From Desulfuromonadaceae bacterium (GTDB taxonomy: Bacteria > Desulfobacterota > Desulfuromonadia > Desulfuromonadales > Geopsychrobacteraceae), in contig JAUVEB010000004.1 of assembly GCA_030595055.1 (NCBI GenBank), positions 1 through 33,730 of the forward strand: 33,730 nt of DNA. Direction: 5' to 3'. How positions within the stretch are numbered: position 1 is the stretch's first letter; each line of letters starts with the position of its first letter. This document shows, in pieces, positions 8,375-18,306 of the stretch. Made by a program: the position numbers and the translations under genes. The notes under the pieces are model-generated. The model searched no databases. It was not told the DNA's origin and saw only the letters and a list, made by a program, of their open reading frames with translations.

Positions 8375-8737
8375 TTATTCAGAGAGGGAATTTCCACGCA
8401 GGCGTTGTTGAATACGCAACAAATCAGTTTTGACCTTTTTGAGGACTTGCTCTGCTGTGGGCATGTCCGACTCACTGCGGTAGGAGACATTCATTTCAGA
8501 GGATATTTTTTTACGAGCCCCGGCAATAGTAAAGCCCTGCCGATAAAGAAGATCCTTTATCAACAGGGCTGTTTCAACATCTTTACGACGATAAAGCCGT
8601 TGATTCGCACGACTTTTTACCGGTTGTAAAACGGAAAACTCCGTCTCCCAATAACGCAGGACATGAGTTTTTACTTTCAGCAGAGCCGCAACCTCGCCGA
8701 TTTTGAAATAGAGCTTATCAGGTATTTCGACCGTCAT
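8375..8737 (-). CDS. MerR-family transcriptional regulator
   Basis: The 120-residue protein has a winged-helix MerR DNA-binding domain: [21 protein letters not shown] (about residues 11-31), then the wing [12 protein letters not shown] short Lys/Arg-rich helical tail follows, with no cysteine effector site. It lies 20 bases after ihfA and 8 bases before surE. An ihfA-MerR pair is a familiar arrangement in delta-proteobacteria. Its targets cannot be inferred from the sequence. Confidence 0.9.
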   Translation of the reverse strand: MTVEIPDKLYFKIGEVAALLKVKTHVLRYWETEFSVLQPVKSRANQRLYRRKDVETALLIKDLLYRQGFTIAGARKKISSEMNVSYRSESDMPTAEQVLKKVKTDLLRIQQRLRGNSLSE

Positions 8738-8757
8738 TTAACTTAAAACACTTATTA

Positions 8758-9042
8758 TCAGGCGTCTTCGCCGTTGATTGCCGCTTTCAGAACCTGGCTC
8801 GGCTTAAATGTCAAAATTTTTCGCGCCGAGATTTCAATTTCATCCCCGGTCTGCGGATTACGACCGCGACGGGAAGCTTTTTCTTTGACGACAAAGTTAC
8901 CAAATCCGGCAATCTTGATCTTTTCACCCTCCTCCAGAGTCGATTTCATCAGGTCAAAAACCATCTCAACAATCGCAGCCGATTCTTTCTTAGAAAAACC
9001 AGTTGTCAGATAAATACTCTCAATAAGATCAGCTTTAGTCAT
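8758..9042 (-). CDS. ihfA: Integration host factor alpha subunit
   Basis: IHF-alpha pairs with IHF-beta to bind and sharply bend DNA. The 94-residue product has the HU/IHF fold, with GFGNFVVKEKASRRGRNPQ, including the DNA-intercalating Pro arm RRGRNPQTG (about residues 58-66). The start ATG 9042 has GGGAGGGA just upstream. It follows pheT by about 100 bases, the position ihfA also takes in E. coli. The gap 9043-9141 holds no clear terminator. Confidence 0.93.
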   Translation of the reverse strand: MTKADLIESIYLTTGFSKKESAAIVEMVFDLMKSTLEEGEKIKIAGFGNFVVKEKASRRGRNPQTGDEIEISARKILTFKPSQVLKAAINGEDA

Positions 9043-9141
9043 AATCCCTCCCGCACAGGCGCAATGAACGCCTCGTGGAATCTACTATCTATTTGATTTT
9101 TCAGGATTTATATCATAGCGACAATAAGTGCGCAACAGCAA

Positions 9142-11550
9142 TTAACGAATTTCTGCGCCAAGTTGCCGACAAAGTGTTTTTATCAGCTTGTTATGAGCCT
9201 TACTGACCTCTTCCTCCGTTAAAGTTTTCTGTAGATCGCGATAGCGCACGCGGACCGCGAGACTCTTCTTTCCTTGCGGTATTCCTTTGCCGGTGTAGAG
9301 GTCAAAAAGAACAGCATTTTCAATATATTTCACCTTGCTGCGCTGAATAATCTCAAGAACCTGGGCAGCAGCCACCTCACTGTCAAGCAACAAGGCACTA
9401 TCACGAATCACATCGGGATAGCGCGATAACGGTTTAAATTTGGCGTGAGCACCGGCAATCTCAATCAGTTTTTCAACATCCAATTCCAAGAGAAAAAGCG
9501 GTTGATCAATCGCAAATTCGACCAGCACCTGCGGATGGATTTCACCGATACTGCCAAGGAAATGTCGATCATGAATCATCCGGCATGACTTACCGGGATG
9601 CAAATAGGGTTCTGTATCTATTGCATCAAAAAAAACATCAGCAATATTGATAGTTGCAAACAACTCTTCAACAATCCCTTTAAGGTCATAAAAGTCAACA
9701 CCAGCTGCAGACTGGGCCCAGCCTTCCGGGTTTCGACGACCGCAGATCACTGCCGTCAGGGACAATTTCTCACAAATTCCCTGGCCATTATTCTGCGGTA
9801 AAAATACCGGCCTTAATTCAAAGAGACGTAGGTCCTGACTCCGATATGACAGATTTCTCGAGACCGTTTCCAGCAGGCTCGGCAGCAGACTGGTTCGCAT
9901 CACCGCCTGGTCTTCTGACAATGGATTGAGAATTTTGATTTGCCTGGAGCGTGGGTCTTCCGTCGTTACAGACAATTTACTGATCGAGTCCTCAGCATAG
10001 AACGAATAGTTCATTGCTTCAGAAAAGCCACCGGCAACCATTGTATCGCGCAGCTTTTTCTGTACCTGCTGACCTAGTGGCGGTAAGCAGGCATCGACTG
10101 TCCCAACCGGCATGGTCGCAGGTATCCGCTCATAACCGTACAAGCGAGCAACCTCTTCGATCAGATCGACTTCCCGTTCCAGGTCAGGACGAAAACTGGG
10201 GACAGTAATCTCCAGGCTGGTGGTGGAATCCCCGGGAACCACCTGCAACCCGATAGATTCCAACAATGTTTGTATCGTATCGCAATCAACCGGGATATCG
10301 AGCAACTTCTCAACTTTTTCAGCATGCAAAATCAGCACAGGGGTTTGCAAAGGTTGTGGGTAATTATCGATGATGCCGGACAGTACCGACCCATTACTCA
10401 AGTCTGCAATCAGGCCGGCAGCTCGATCCAGAGCTACCAATATCATGTCAATATCAGCCCCACGTTCGAAACGGTGAGAGGATTCCGTATGTAAACCGTG
10501 ACGCTTGCTGGTTCGACGAATTGCCGTCGGCTTAAAATAAGCGGCTTCCAGCAAAATGGTCTCGGTATCCTCCTGAACCTCTGAGTTCAAACCACCCATG
10601 ACACCCGCCATGGCAACGGCTCGCCGACCATCACAGATCATCAGGTCCTCAGCAGTCAGGGTGTGTTCCTGATTATCGAGACTTGTAAACGTTTCACCCT
10701 CCTGAGCTCGCCTGACAACAATTCGACCATCTTGTAAATTCTTGAAATCAAAAGCGTGCAGCGGATGGCCAAGTTCCATCATCACATAATTGGTCACATC
10801 GACGACATTATTGATCGAGCGCATACCGACCGCTTCGAGACGCCGCACCAGCCAGTCCGGCGACGGACCGATTTTCACACCTTTGATCATCCGCGCGGCA
10901 TAACGCGGGCAATAATCAGTATCTTCGATAACAACGGAGGTCTGCTGAGCAATCGGCTCCAGCGACTCCCTGATCTGCGGGATGGGAAGCTGCAATTTTT
11001 TATCGCAAAGGGCCGCAACTTCACGAGCGACACCGACAACGCTCAGGCAATCGGGTCGATTGGGGGTCAGGCCGATTTCAATCTGAAAATCTTTGCGATT
11101 CAGTGCGGCAAACACGGGTTGCCCCAAAGTCAGGCCCACAGGCAGGATCATGATTCCGGAAGACTCTTCGGAAAGGGCCAGTTCCTTTTCCGAGCAAAGC
11201 ATTCCCATGGAAACCTGACCGCGGATTTTTGATTTTTTGATCTTGAAATCACCCGGCAAAACGGAGCCGGGTTGAGCCAGAGCCACCAGATCGCCAGTTT
11301 TATGATTCGTCGCTCCGCAAACCACCTGAACAACTTCTGTGCCGTTATTCACCTGGCAGACGGTCAGCTTGTCGGCATCCGGATGTTTGTCCACGGAGTC
11401 GAGTTTGGAAACAATCACCGAATCAAGATTCCCGCCGATTTCGTCCAAGGCATCGACTTCCAGGCCGACCATCGTCAAACGGTCACAGAGTTCTTGCGGG
11501 GTGTAAGCAAAGTCGACAAATTCTTTTAACCAGTTATATGTAACAATCAT
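9142..11550 (-). CDS. pheT: Phenylalanine-tRNA ligase beta subunit
   Basis: With PheS it charges tRNA-Phe. The 802-residue product matches the usual length of about 800. It starts MIVTYNWLKEFVDF and has the N-terminal tRNA-binding OB domain (KHPDADKLTVCQVN), the B3/B4 editing region, B5, the pseudo-catalytic core, and a C-terminal FDX-ACB anticodon-binding domain (LSRYPDVIRDSALLLD). A frame extending to 11730 exists but would overlap pheS. ATG 11550 has GGAAGGA upstream and sits 22 bases after the pheS stop. Confidence 0.97.
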   Translation of the reverse strand: MIVTYNWLKEFVDFAYTPQELCDRLTMVGLEVDALDEIGGNLDSVIVSKLDSVDKHPDADKLTVCQVNNGTEVVQVVCGATNHKTGDLVALAQPGSVLPGDFKIKKSKIRGQVSMGMLCSEKELALSEESSGIMILPVGLTLGQPVFAALNRKDFQIEIGLTPNRPDCLSVVGVAREVAALCDKKLQLPIPQIRESLEPIAQQTSVVIEDTDYCPRYAARMIKGVKIGPSPDWLVRRLEAVGMRSINNVVDVTNYVMMELGHPLHAFDFKNLQDGRIVVRRAQEGETFTSLDNQEHTLTAEDLMICDGRRAVAMAGVMGGLNSEVQEDTETILLEAAYFKPTAIRRTSKRHGLHTESSHRFERGADIDMILVALDRAAGLIADLSNGSVLSGIIDNYPQPLQTPVLILHAEKVEKLLDIPVDCDTIQTLLESIGLQVVPGDSTTSLEITVPSFRPDLEREVDLIEEVARLYGYERIPATMPVGTVDACLPPLGQQVQKKLRDTMVAGGFSEAMNYSFYAEDSISKLSVTTEDPRSRQIKILNPLSEDQAVMRTSLLPSLLETVSRNLSYRSQDLRLFELRPVFLPQNNGQGICEKLSLTAVICGRRNPEGWAQSAAGVDFYDLKGIVEELFATINIADVFFDAIDTEPYLHPGKSCRMIHDRHFLGSIGEIHPQVLVEFAIDQPLFLLELDVEKLIEIAGAHAKFKPLSRYPDVIRDSALLLDSEVAAAQVLEIIQRSKVKYIENAVLFDLYTGKGIPQGKKSLAVRVRYRDLQKTLTEEEVSKAHNKLIKTLCRQLGAEIR

Positions 11551-11572
11551 GATACTCAGTCCTTCCCCGACA

Positions 11573-12598
<1,026 letters not shown>

Positions 12599-12699
12599 CT
12601 ATTTCAGCCTCAGCTTCTGGGAAAACCGGGCAATATTCTGATCCGACACCCGGCTCCTTAAAAACACCGAGCATATTTCAAAGGAAGTGAACTGGAGAC

Positions 12700-12734
12700 A
12701 AAAAAGGGAGATGGAGCAATTTACTCCACCTCCC
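12700..12734 (-). terminator. Rho-independent terminator after rplT
   Basis: On the minus strand GGGAGGTGGAG and CTCCATCTCCC form an 11-bp stem with one G-T wobble (12724-12734 with 12706-12716), then TTTTTTG. It lies 20 bases past the rplT stop, so pheS (start 12589) needs readthrough or a promoter in 12590-12699. I see no convincing promoter there. Confidence 0.88.
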
Positions 12735-12754
12735 TCTACATGGCTGAAAACAGC

Positions 12755-13111
12755 TTACTGTAGTCGAGCCTTGGCGGTTTCGACAACAACGGCGAAACCT
12801 GCAGGGTCGTTGACGGCCAGATCTGCCATAATCTTGCGGTCAAGAGCCACTTCTGCCTGTTTCAGACCATGAATCAGGCGGCTGTAGGAGAGTCCGTTTT
12901 CACGGGCCGCGGCATTAATACGAGCAATCCACAGAGCACGGAAATCACGCTTTTTGACACGGCGGTCACGATAAGCATAACTTAATGCACGATCAACTGC
13001 TTCCGTCGCTGAACGGAACAACTTGCTGCGGGCGCCACGGTAGCCTTTGGCAAGCTTAAGAACTTTATTCCGACGACGTCTGGCTTTAAAGCCTCTTTTT
13101 ACTCTTGGCAT
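12755..13111 (-). CDS. rplT: 50S ribosomal protein L20
   Basis: The 118-residue basic protein begins [20 protein letters not shown] and contains [13 protein letters not shown] and [20 protein letters not shown], all typical of L20. It binds 23S rRNA early in assembly and, in studied bacteria, represses its own operon. It is third in infC-rpmI-rplT, 109 bases after rpmI, a long gap for ribosomal genes (see 13112-13220). Confidence 0.97.
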   Translation of the reverse strand: MPRVKRGFKARRRRNKVLKLAKGYRGARSKLFRSATEAVDRALSYAYRDRRVKKRDFRALWIARINAAARENGLSYSRLIHGLKQAEVALDRKIMADLAVNDPAGFAVVVETAKARLQ

Positions 13112-13220
13112 CTCACTTGCTCCTTCTCTCTAAATGGTTTCGGCATTTGCCGTGGCCGGATCTGCAGGGGGAGATCGTCCCCACAGTTCGCAGCCGAATC
13201 TACCTCAGTGGCAGACCGCC
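13112..13220 (-). other. rpmI-rplT spacer with hairpin potential
   Basis: This 109-base gap within the operon can form small hairpins on the minus strand, for example GGGGACGATCTCCCC and CGGCAAATGCCG, just upstream of the rplT binding site (GAAGGAG). L20 autoregulation through leader structures is known in other bacteria, so this could be an L20 target. That is inference; no known L20 motif was matched. Confidence 0.3.
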
Positions 13221-13418
13221 TTACAGATACGGAATCAACTGTGCAATGTTGCGCTCATCAGCCTTCGATATGAGAGTCGAGCGCCGCAGATCACGCTTCC
13301 GCTTAGTGGTTTTCTTGGTCAGAATGTGGCTCGTAAAAGCTTTATTCCGACGGATCTTTCCGGTGCCGGTTTTGCGAAAACGCTTGGCCGCACCTCGGTT
13401 GGTTTTGATTTTTGGCAT
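13221..13418 (-). CDS. rpmI: 50S ribosomal protein L35
   Basis: The 65-residue, very basic protein begins [20 protein letters not shown] and contains [16 protein letters not shown], the standard L35 pattern. It lies 45 bases after infC and precedes rplT in the conserved infC-rpmI-rplT order. Confidence 0.97.
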   Translation of the reverse strand: MPKIKTNRGAAKRFRKTGTGKIRRNKAFTSHILTKKTTKRKRDLRRSTLISKADERNIAQLIPYL

Positions 13419-13463
13419 GTTCCTCTCCTGTTACCTTTGTTTATGCTGTTCCGGTCTCCCGTT

Positions 13464-13976
13464 TCACTTCTTTAACGGACCGATCATCATGGTCATAAAC
13501 CGTCCCATTTTACTCGGTCGGGATTCAACCTGACCGACATCTTTCAGCGCCGCAACAGCTTTTTCCAGTTGCTTCAGTCCCTGGTCGGGATGAGCGTTCT
13601 CACGGCCACGAAACATGATCGTCATTTTGACCTTATTGCCCTCTTCAAGAAAACGTCGTGCGTGCTTAATCTTGAACTGGAAATCATGGTCATCGGTCTT
13701 AGGTCGCATCTTAACTTCTTTAATTTCAACCTTGACCTGTTTTTTTCTCGCCTCGGAAGCTCGCTTGGCCTGTTGATATTTATACTTGCCGTAATCCATG
13801 ATCCGGCAAACCGGCGGTTCTGCCTGGGGAGAAACCTCCACCAGATCCAGCCCCTGTTCGTTCGCCAAACGCAATGCTTCACTGGTCACCAGAATGCCAA
13901 GCTGACCGCCTTCATCATCAATCACCCGAACCTGGCGAGCCTTGATGGCACCATTGATATTCACTTCTTTAGCTAT
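13464..13976 (-). CDS. infC: Translation initiation factor IF-3, ATA start codon
   Basis: IF-3 binds the 30S subunit, prevents premature 50S joining and rejects wrong start codons. The protein shows the N-domain (GGQLGILVTSEALRLANEQ and LVEVSPQAEPPVCRIMDYGKYKYQ) and the C-domain (KEVKMRPKTDDHDFQFKIKHARRFLEEG). The first GTG (13964) lies 19 bases from the only good binding site, GAGGAGG. The in-frame ATA at 13976 lies 7 bases from it and yields (I/M)AKEVNINGAIKA, giving 170 residues. Rare AUU/AUC/AUA starts are the known basis of infC self-repression, so I choose ATA. It follows thrS, separated by the hairpin at 14040-14064. Confidence 0.93.
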   Translation of the reverse strand: MAKEVNINGAIKARQVRVIDDEGGQLGILVTSEALRLANEQGLDLVEVSPQAEPPVCRIMDYGKYKYQQAKRASEARKKQVKVEIKEVKMRPKTDDHDFQFKIKHARRFLEEGNKVKMTIMFRGRENAHPDQGLKQLEKAVAALKDVGQVESRPSKMGRFMTMMIGPLKK

Positions 13977-14039
13977 GAGCCTGCCTCCTCTACTCTCTCA
14001 TGCAGATATCTGCAGCAATTAAGCAAACAACTCAACAAC

Positions 14040-14064
14040 GAAAAGACCCGCATCGGGTCTTTTC
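14040..14064. terminator. Hairpin between thrS and infC
   Basis: GAAAAGACCCG and CGGGTCTTTTC form a perfect 11-bp stem around a 3-base loop, starting 5 bases after the thrS stop (14070). On the minus strand a partly T-rich stretch (TCTTTTCGTTGTT) follows the GC core. It probably acts as a terminator or attenuator that sets infC-rpmI-rplT expression apart from thrS. Confidence 0.65.
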
Positions 14065-14069
14065 GATAT

Positions 14070-15986
14070 TTAATGATATTTCGCCGTTTCTTCTGCGACA
14101 AAACCGGCAAAATCGACAGCCGTCACAGCAGCAAGATTTTTACCGTCACGGTAACGCGGAGCAACCGTCTGCTCTTCCATCTCCCGATCACCAATCACCA
14201 ACATATAGGGGATCTTGGCCATCTGGGCTTCGCGAATTTTAAACCCGAGCTTTTCATTGCGCAGATCCAGCTCAACCCTGACTCCGGCAGCTCGTAACTG
14301 ATTGTAGACCTGCTGAGCATATTCTGCCTGATTATCAGTCACATTCAGGATAATCGCCTGAACCGGCGAAAGCCAGAGTGGGAAACTCCCCGCATAGTGC
14401 TCGATCAAAATACCGATAAAACGTTCAATCGAACCCAAAATGACACGATGCAGCATAACCGGGCGATGTTTATCCCCGTCAGCACCGATGTAATTCAGAT
14501 CAAAACGATCCGGAAGGGTAAAATCGCACTGGATTGTAGCACACTGCCACTCCCTGTCAAGCGCGTCCTTCAGCTTCACATCAATCTTCGGACCGTAAAA
14601 AGCCCCGTCCTCCGCATTGATTTCGAACGGTTGACCACTGTCCTCCAAAGCACTGCGTAGCGCTGAGGTCGCCTGTTCCCAGTCGGCATCACTGCCGATC
14701 GATTTTTCCGGCCGGGTTGAGAGCTCCATACGGTATTCAAAACCGAAAATACCGGCGACATCCTGAATAAACTGCATAACGCCTTTAACCTCGGCATCAA
14801 TCTGATCAGGACGACAGAGGATATGGGCATCATCCTGGGTAAAAGCACGGACCCGCAGCAATCCGTGCAGCACACCCGACTTTTCATGGCGATGAACTGT
14901 TCCAAGCTCGAAGTAGCGCAAAGGTAAATTGCGGTAAGAACGTGGCTTAGACTTGTAAATCAACATGTGCGCCAGGCAGTTCATCGGCTTGATGCCATAA
15001 CTCTGCTCGTCGATCTCAGTGAAATACATGTTCTCGCGGTAATGCTCGTAGTGACCGGAGATTTGCCACAGTTCGGTCTTGAGAATCTGCGGGCCCATGA
15101 CAATGTCATAACCACGCTTGAGGTGTTCCTTGCGTTCAAAATCCTCAATAACAGTGCGCAACATGGCGCCCTTGGGATGCCAGATCACCAGCCCGCTGCC
15201 GGCTTCTTCGTTGAAGGAGAAGAGATCCAGCTCGCGACCGAGCTTGCGGTGATCACGCTTACGTGCTTCTTCCAAACGGTTCAGGTGTGCTTTCAGGTCT
15301 TTCTTGCTCTGGAAGGCCGTTGCGTAAATCCGTTGCAGCATGGCATTTTTCTCATCACCACGCCAGTAAGCGCCTGCCAGACTGGTTAACTTGAAGACCT
15401 TAATCATTCCGGTACGGGGGAGATGCGGGCCGCGGCAGAGATCGACAAAATTTCCCTGGCGATAAATTGAAACGCTTTCTGCGTCAAGATCCTCAATCAA
15501 CTCAACCTTGTATTCCTCGCCCATCTCGCGAAACATCTTGATCGCATCAGTCCGGCTGATCTCCTCACGAACAATCTTCAGATCTTCCTTGGCCAGTTCT
15601 GCCATCTTTTTTTCGATGACCGCAAAATCCTCAGGAACAAACTTTTTCGTTGCGCTGTAAAAATCGTAATAAAATCCGTCCTTGATTGCCGGTCCGATCG
15701 TCACCTGAATTTCATCCCCGTAGAGATCTTTGACTGCGTGAGCCATCAGGTGAGCAGACGAGTGACGAATGATTTCCAGTGCTTCCGAAGAATTCTGGGT
15801 AATCAATTTCAATTGACCGGCCGACTCCAACGGCCGGCTAACATCAATCAATTGACCATTAAATTGGGCGGCAACAGCCTGCCGGGCAAGATTTTCACCG
15901 ATCCCCGAAGCGATATCATAGGGAGTCGTTCCCGACTCAACCTCTTTGACCGACCCATCAGGTAGTTCAATCTGTAACATCGCCAT
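14070..15986 (-). CDS. thrS: Threonine-tRNA ligase
   Basis: The 638-residue class II synthetase has all expected domains in order: TGS (residues 1-65, [14 protein letters not shown]), the second additional/editing domain ([32 protein letters not shown]), the catalytic core, and the C-terminal anticodon domain ([20 protein letters not shown]). The zinc ligands of the core are visible as Cys in MNCLAHM, His in VHRHEKSG and His in [14 protein letters not shown]. The start ATG 15986 has AGGAG 7 bases upstream. It lies 78 bases after tRNA-Val(GAC), with a terminator-like hairpin in between, so expression may depend on partial readthrough from the tRNA promoter. Confidence 0.97.
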   Translation of the reverse strand: MAMLQIELPDGSVKEVESGTTPYDIASGIGENLARQAVAAQFNGQLIDVSRPLESAGQLKLITQNSSEALEIIRHSSAHLMAHAVKDLYGDEIQVTIGPAIKDGFYYDFYSATKKFVPEDFAVIEKKMAELAKEDLKIVREEISRTDAIKMFREMGEEYKVELIEDLDAESVSIYRQGNFVDLCRGPHLPRTGMIKVFKLTSLAGAYWRGDEKNAMLQRIYATAFQSKKDLKAHLNRLEEARKRDHRKLGRELDLFSFNEEAGSGLVIWHPKGAMLRTVIEDFERKEHLKRGYDIVMGPQILKTELWQISGHYEHYRENMYFTEIDEQSYGIKPMNCLAHMLIYKSKPRSYRNLPLRYFELGTVHRHEKSGVLHGLLRVRAFTQDDAHILCRPDQIDAEVKGVMQFIQDVAGIFGFEYRMELSTRPEKSIGSDADWEQATSALRSALEDSGQPFEINAEDGAFYGPKIDVKLKDALDREWQCATIQCDFTLPDRFDLNYIGADGDKHRPVMLHRVILGSIERFIGILIEHYAGSFPLWLSPVQAIILNVTDNQAEYAQQVYNQLRAAGVRVELDLRNEKLGFKIREAQMAKIPYMLVIGDREMEEQTVAPRYRDGKNLAAVTAVDFAGFVAEETAKYH

Positions 15987-15999
15987 TGCAAGTCTCCTG

Positions 16000-16031
16000 A
16001 AACAAAAAGAGGCATCTTCTATAGATGCCTC
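16000..16031 (-). terminator. Terminator/attenuator between tRNA-Val(GAC) and thrS
   Basis: On the minus strand GAGGCATC and GATGCCTC form an 8-bp stem (16024-16031 with 16009-16016) followed by TTTTTGTTT. It ends the tRNA transcript but lies only 14 bases before the thrS start, overlapping the thrS leader. Confidence 0.82.
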
Positions 16032-16064
16032 GACGTCTGAACGGTTATTCGCAATTGCCGGTTA

Positions 16065-16139
<75 letters not shown>

Positions 16140-16157
16140 GCAACCAACCGCGGCGTT

Positions 16158-16187
16158 CTTTTATCAAATCGCCGTCAATACTGTCAA
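16158..16187 (-). promoter_or_regulatory. Probable promoter of tRNA-Val(GAC), possibly also thrS
   Basis: On the minus strand TTGACA (16182-16187) is followed after 17-18 bases by an A/T-rich -10-like ATAAAA/TAAAAG (16158-16164), about 19 bases before the mature tRNA 5' end. The -35 is perfect and the -10 weak. No other promoter is evident between here and thrS. Confidence 0.55.
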
Positions 16188-16282
16188 GCCATTTTGTCTG
16201 TTTCGCCAGTTTTTTATTTCACTTCGGCCCGGATAGTCCGACAGCCTCCTGGGCGATATCAAGAAAATCAGAGTTTTACTGC

Positions 16283-16311
16283 TTGCCTGATATGACAGAC
16301 CTCGCTAGAGT
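16283..16311 (+). promoter_or_regulatory. Candidate promoter of the acyl-CoA synthetase gene
   Basis: TTGCCT (16283-16288) and TAGAGT (16306-16311) are separated by 17 bases, about 65 bases before the GTG start at 16377. Both hexamers deviate from consensus. The rest of the 16140-16376 gap shows only the tRNA promoter and A/T-rich sequence, with no repeat or small gene. Confidence 0.35.
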
Positions 16312-16376
16312 AAACCACTGTTTGTGTAATAGCAAGAGTTCTAGATTTCCTTCTTATGTGACGTTGAGGTTTAAGC

Positions 16377-18239
16377 GTGCAGACTATCGATCAGTACATT
16401 CAGAAAAGCTGCCAAGTCAATGCCGACAGATTAGCCATGCAAAGCAAGAACCGTGGCCGGTGGAAAGGACTCACTTATCGCAAACTGTGGGATAGCGTAG
16501 AAAAACTCGCCGCAGGACTCCACAACATCGGCATAACAAAAAAGGCGCACATTGCTCTACTCGGCCCTTCTTCCCCTCGCTGGGTGGTTGCCTATCTGTC
16601 AATATTACGCGCCGGTCATATCGCTATCCCCATTGACAAAGACTTGAAAGCAGCAGAACTGCGACTGATTCTTGATGATGCCGATGCGCAAGTGATCTTC
16701 GTCGGCCAGCCACAATTCGAAACCCTGCTTGACATCATTGATGATCTGCCGAAGCTGAAAAAAATTATCCTGATCGATATCCCGCTGTCAGATATCACAG
16801 ATCGTGGTGAGATTGCCGCTGTTCTCGAAAACCTCTCTAACCTCTGGCACGAGCTGGTTAACGATGTGGCCATCTCTGCCGACATACGGAAAAAAATCGA
16901 ATCAGCAGCCATTGAAGCTCACGCACTGCTGTCTCATCAGGAAAAGGAGGAGGGAAGTAAAAAGAAAAAAACCGGTTTTCTCTCCCGCACAGAGACATCA
17001 CGCAACAAGCTCCTCAAAGAAAACCGGCTGTTTGCCTATAAGAGCATCTTTCACGACCCTCCCCTTCCTCCGGCAAGCAACAACCCGCAGGAGACAGCGG
17101 TTATTCTTTACACCTCGGGAACGACCGGCCGTTCCAAAGGGGCGATGCTCAGTCACCACAATATCGTCAGCAATATTCAAGCAGTCTGTAACCGCTTTCA
17201 ACTGGACGAGTCGATAGCGACCCTTTCATTTCTGCCGATCAACCACGTTTTCGAACAGGTCTGCGGAATCTTGCTGCCGCTTTCTTTGGGCGGACAAATC
17301 AGCTTTGCCGAATCAATCAAAAAACTGGGTGAGAATCTCAACGAAATTAAACCGACCTTTCTGCTCGGCGTTCCTGCGGTGTACCAATTGTTGCTCGATC
17401 GGATCATGAAAAACATCGAATCCAAATCGACATCTCGACTGTTGTTTAAATTCTCCATGACCCGGAACATTGTCGCCTCCAAAGTACAGAAAACGGTTGG
17501 TGTCCATACGACGTTCGTCAGCGGCGGTGCCGCTCTCGACCCATCAATTGCTGAAGGGTTCAAAGCCTTGGGATTGACCCTGCTGCAGGGCTACGGAATC
17601 ACCGAGACTTCCCCGGTCATCTCCGCAGAAAGCCCGCTTAAGGGCAAACCCGGCACGGTCGGTGAGGTTCTGGATGGTATTGCGGTCAAAATCGACCGGC
17701 CCAACGCTGACGGTGAAGGGGAAATTCTTGTCAAAGGTCCAAACGTGATGCTCGGCTATTACAAAAACGCCGAAGCAACCGCCGAAGTTCTTAAGGATGG
17801 TTGGTATCATACCGGTGACCTGGGCCGTTTCAACGAAGAGAAGTTGCTGCATATCTGCGGGCGGGTGAAAAACCTGATCGTAACGTCAAAAGGTAAGAAC
17901 GTTTATCCGGAGGAAGTTGAGAACCAGCTTCTTAAGAGCCCGTTTATCGCTGAAATCATGGTTTATGGCCACAAGGTCGGTGCGACGGCGGAAGAAGTTT
18001 ATGCCGTTATTTTCCCTGATAAAGAAAATCTCTTCAACTATGAAAAAGATCGGGGGGATGGCCCACTGTCAACGGCCGAAATTGAAGAATTGATGCGCCG
18101 CGAGATTCTCCAGTACGGTAAGGATTCGGCTGACTACAAACGGGTGAAAAAATTCAGCCTGCGCGAGGACGAGTTCCCGAAAACCACCACGCGAAAAATC
18201 AAACGTTACGTGGTTGTGCCGGAAATTTCAACCGATTGA
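16377..18239 (+). CDS. Long-chain acyl-CoA synthetase (AMP-forming), FAA1/FadD15-like
   Basis: The enzyme activates fatty acids with ATP and CoA through an acyl-AMP intermediate. The 620-residue protein carries the adenylate-forming motifs: YTSGTTGRSKGAML (residues 245-258), GYGITETSP (405-413), WYHTGDLGRF (477-486) and GRVKNLIVTSKGKNVYPEE (495-513). Residues about 185-225 form a Lys/Glu-rich insert (EKEEGSKKKKTG) before the AMP motif, as in the FAA1 branch. The start is GTG 16377, with GAGG 7 bases upstream. It is the only complete plus-strand gene here and converges on hom across the shared terminator at 18256-18285. Chain-length preference cannot be read from sequence. Confidence 0.92.
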   Translation: MQTIDQYIQKSCQVNADRLAMQSKNRGRWKGLTYRKLWDSVEKLAAGLHNIGITKKAHIALLGPSSPRWVVAYLSILRAGHIAIPIDKDLKAAELRLILDDADAQVIFVGQPQFETLLDIIDDLPKLKKIILIDIPLSDITDRGEIAAVLENLSNLWHELVNDVAISADIRKKIESAAIEAHALLSHQEKEEGSKKKKTGFLSRTETSRNKLLKENRLFAYKSIFHDPPLPPASNNPQETAVILYTSGTTGRSKGAMLSHHNIVSNIQAVCNRFQLDESIATLSFLPINHVFEQVCGILLPLSLGGQISFAESIKKLGENLNEIKPTFLLGVPAVYQLLLDRIMKNIESKSTSRLLFKFSMTRNIVASKVQKTVGVHTTFVSGGAALDPSIAEGFKALGLTLLQGYGITETSPVISAESPLKGKPGTVGEVLDGIAVKIDRPNADGEGEILVKGPNVMLGYYKNAEATAEVLKDGWYHTGDLGRFNEEKLLHICGRVKNLIVTSKGKNVYPEEVENQLLKSPFIAEIMVYGHKVGATAEEVYAVIFPDKENLFNYEKDRGDGPLSTAEIEELMRREILQYGKDSADYKRVKKFSLREDEFPKTTTRKIKRYVVVPEISTD

Positions 18240-18255
18240 GAAACCATCAAACAAC

Positions 18256-18285
18256 AAAAAGGCCACCTTCGCAGGCGGCCTTTTT
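18256..18285. terminator. Bidirectional terminator between acyl-CoA synthetase and hom
   Basis: AAAAAGGCC-A-CCT and AGG-C-GGCCTTTTT pair with one internal mismatch around TCGC. The A-run on one side and the T-run on the other let the same hairpin end both convergent transcripts; hom stops at 18307 and the synthetase gene at 18239. Confidence 0.85.
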
Positions 18286-18306
18286 AAATAACGGTGCAGG
18301 GGGACA

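Noticed and set aside
13569-14297. Plus-strand open frame of 242 codons opposite infC and thrS
   Set aside because: It lies antisense to two certain genes, has no binding site or recognisable domain, and its composition is that of a mirrored frame.
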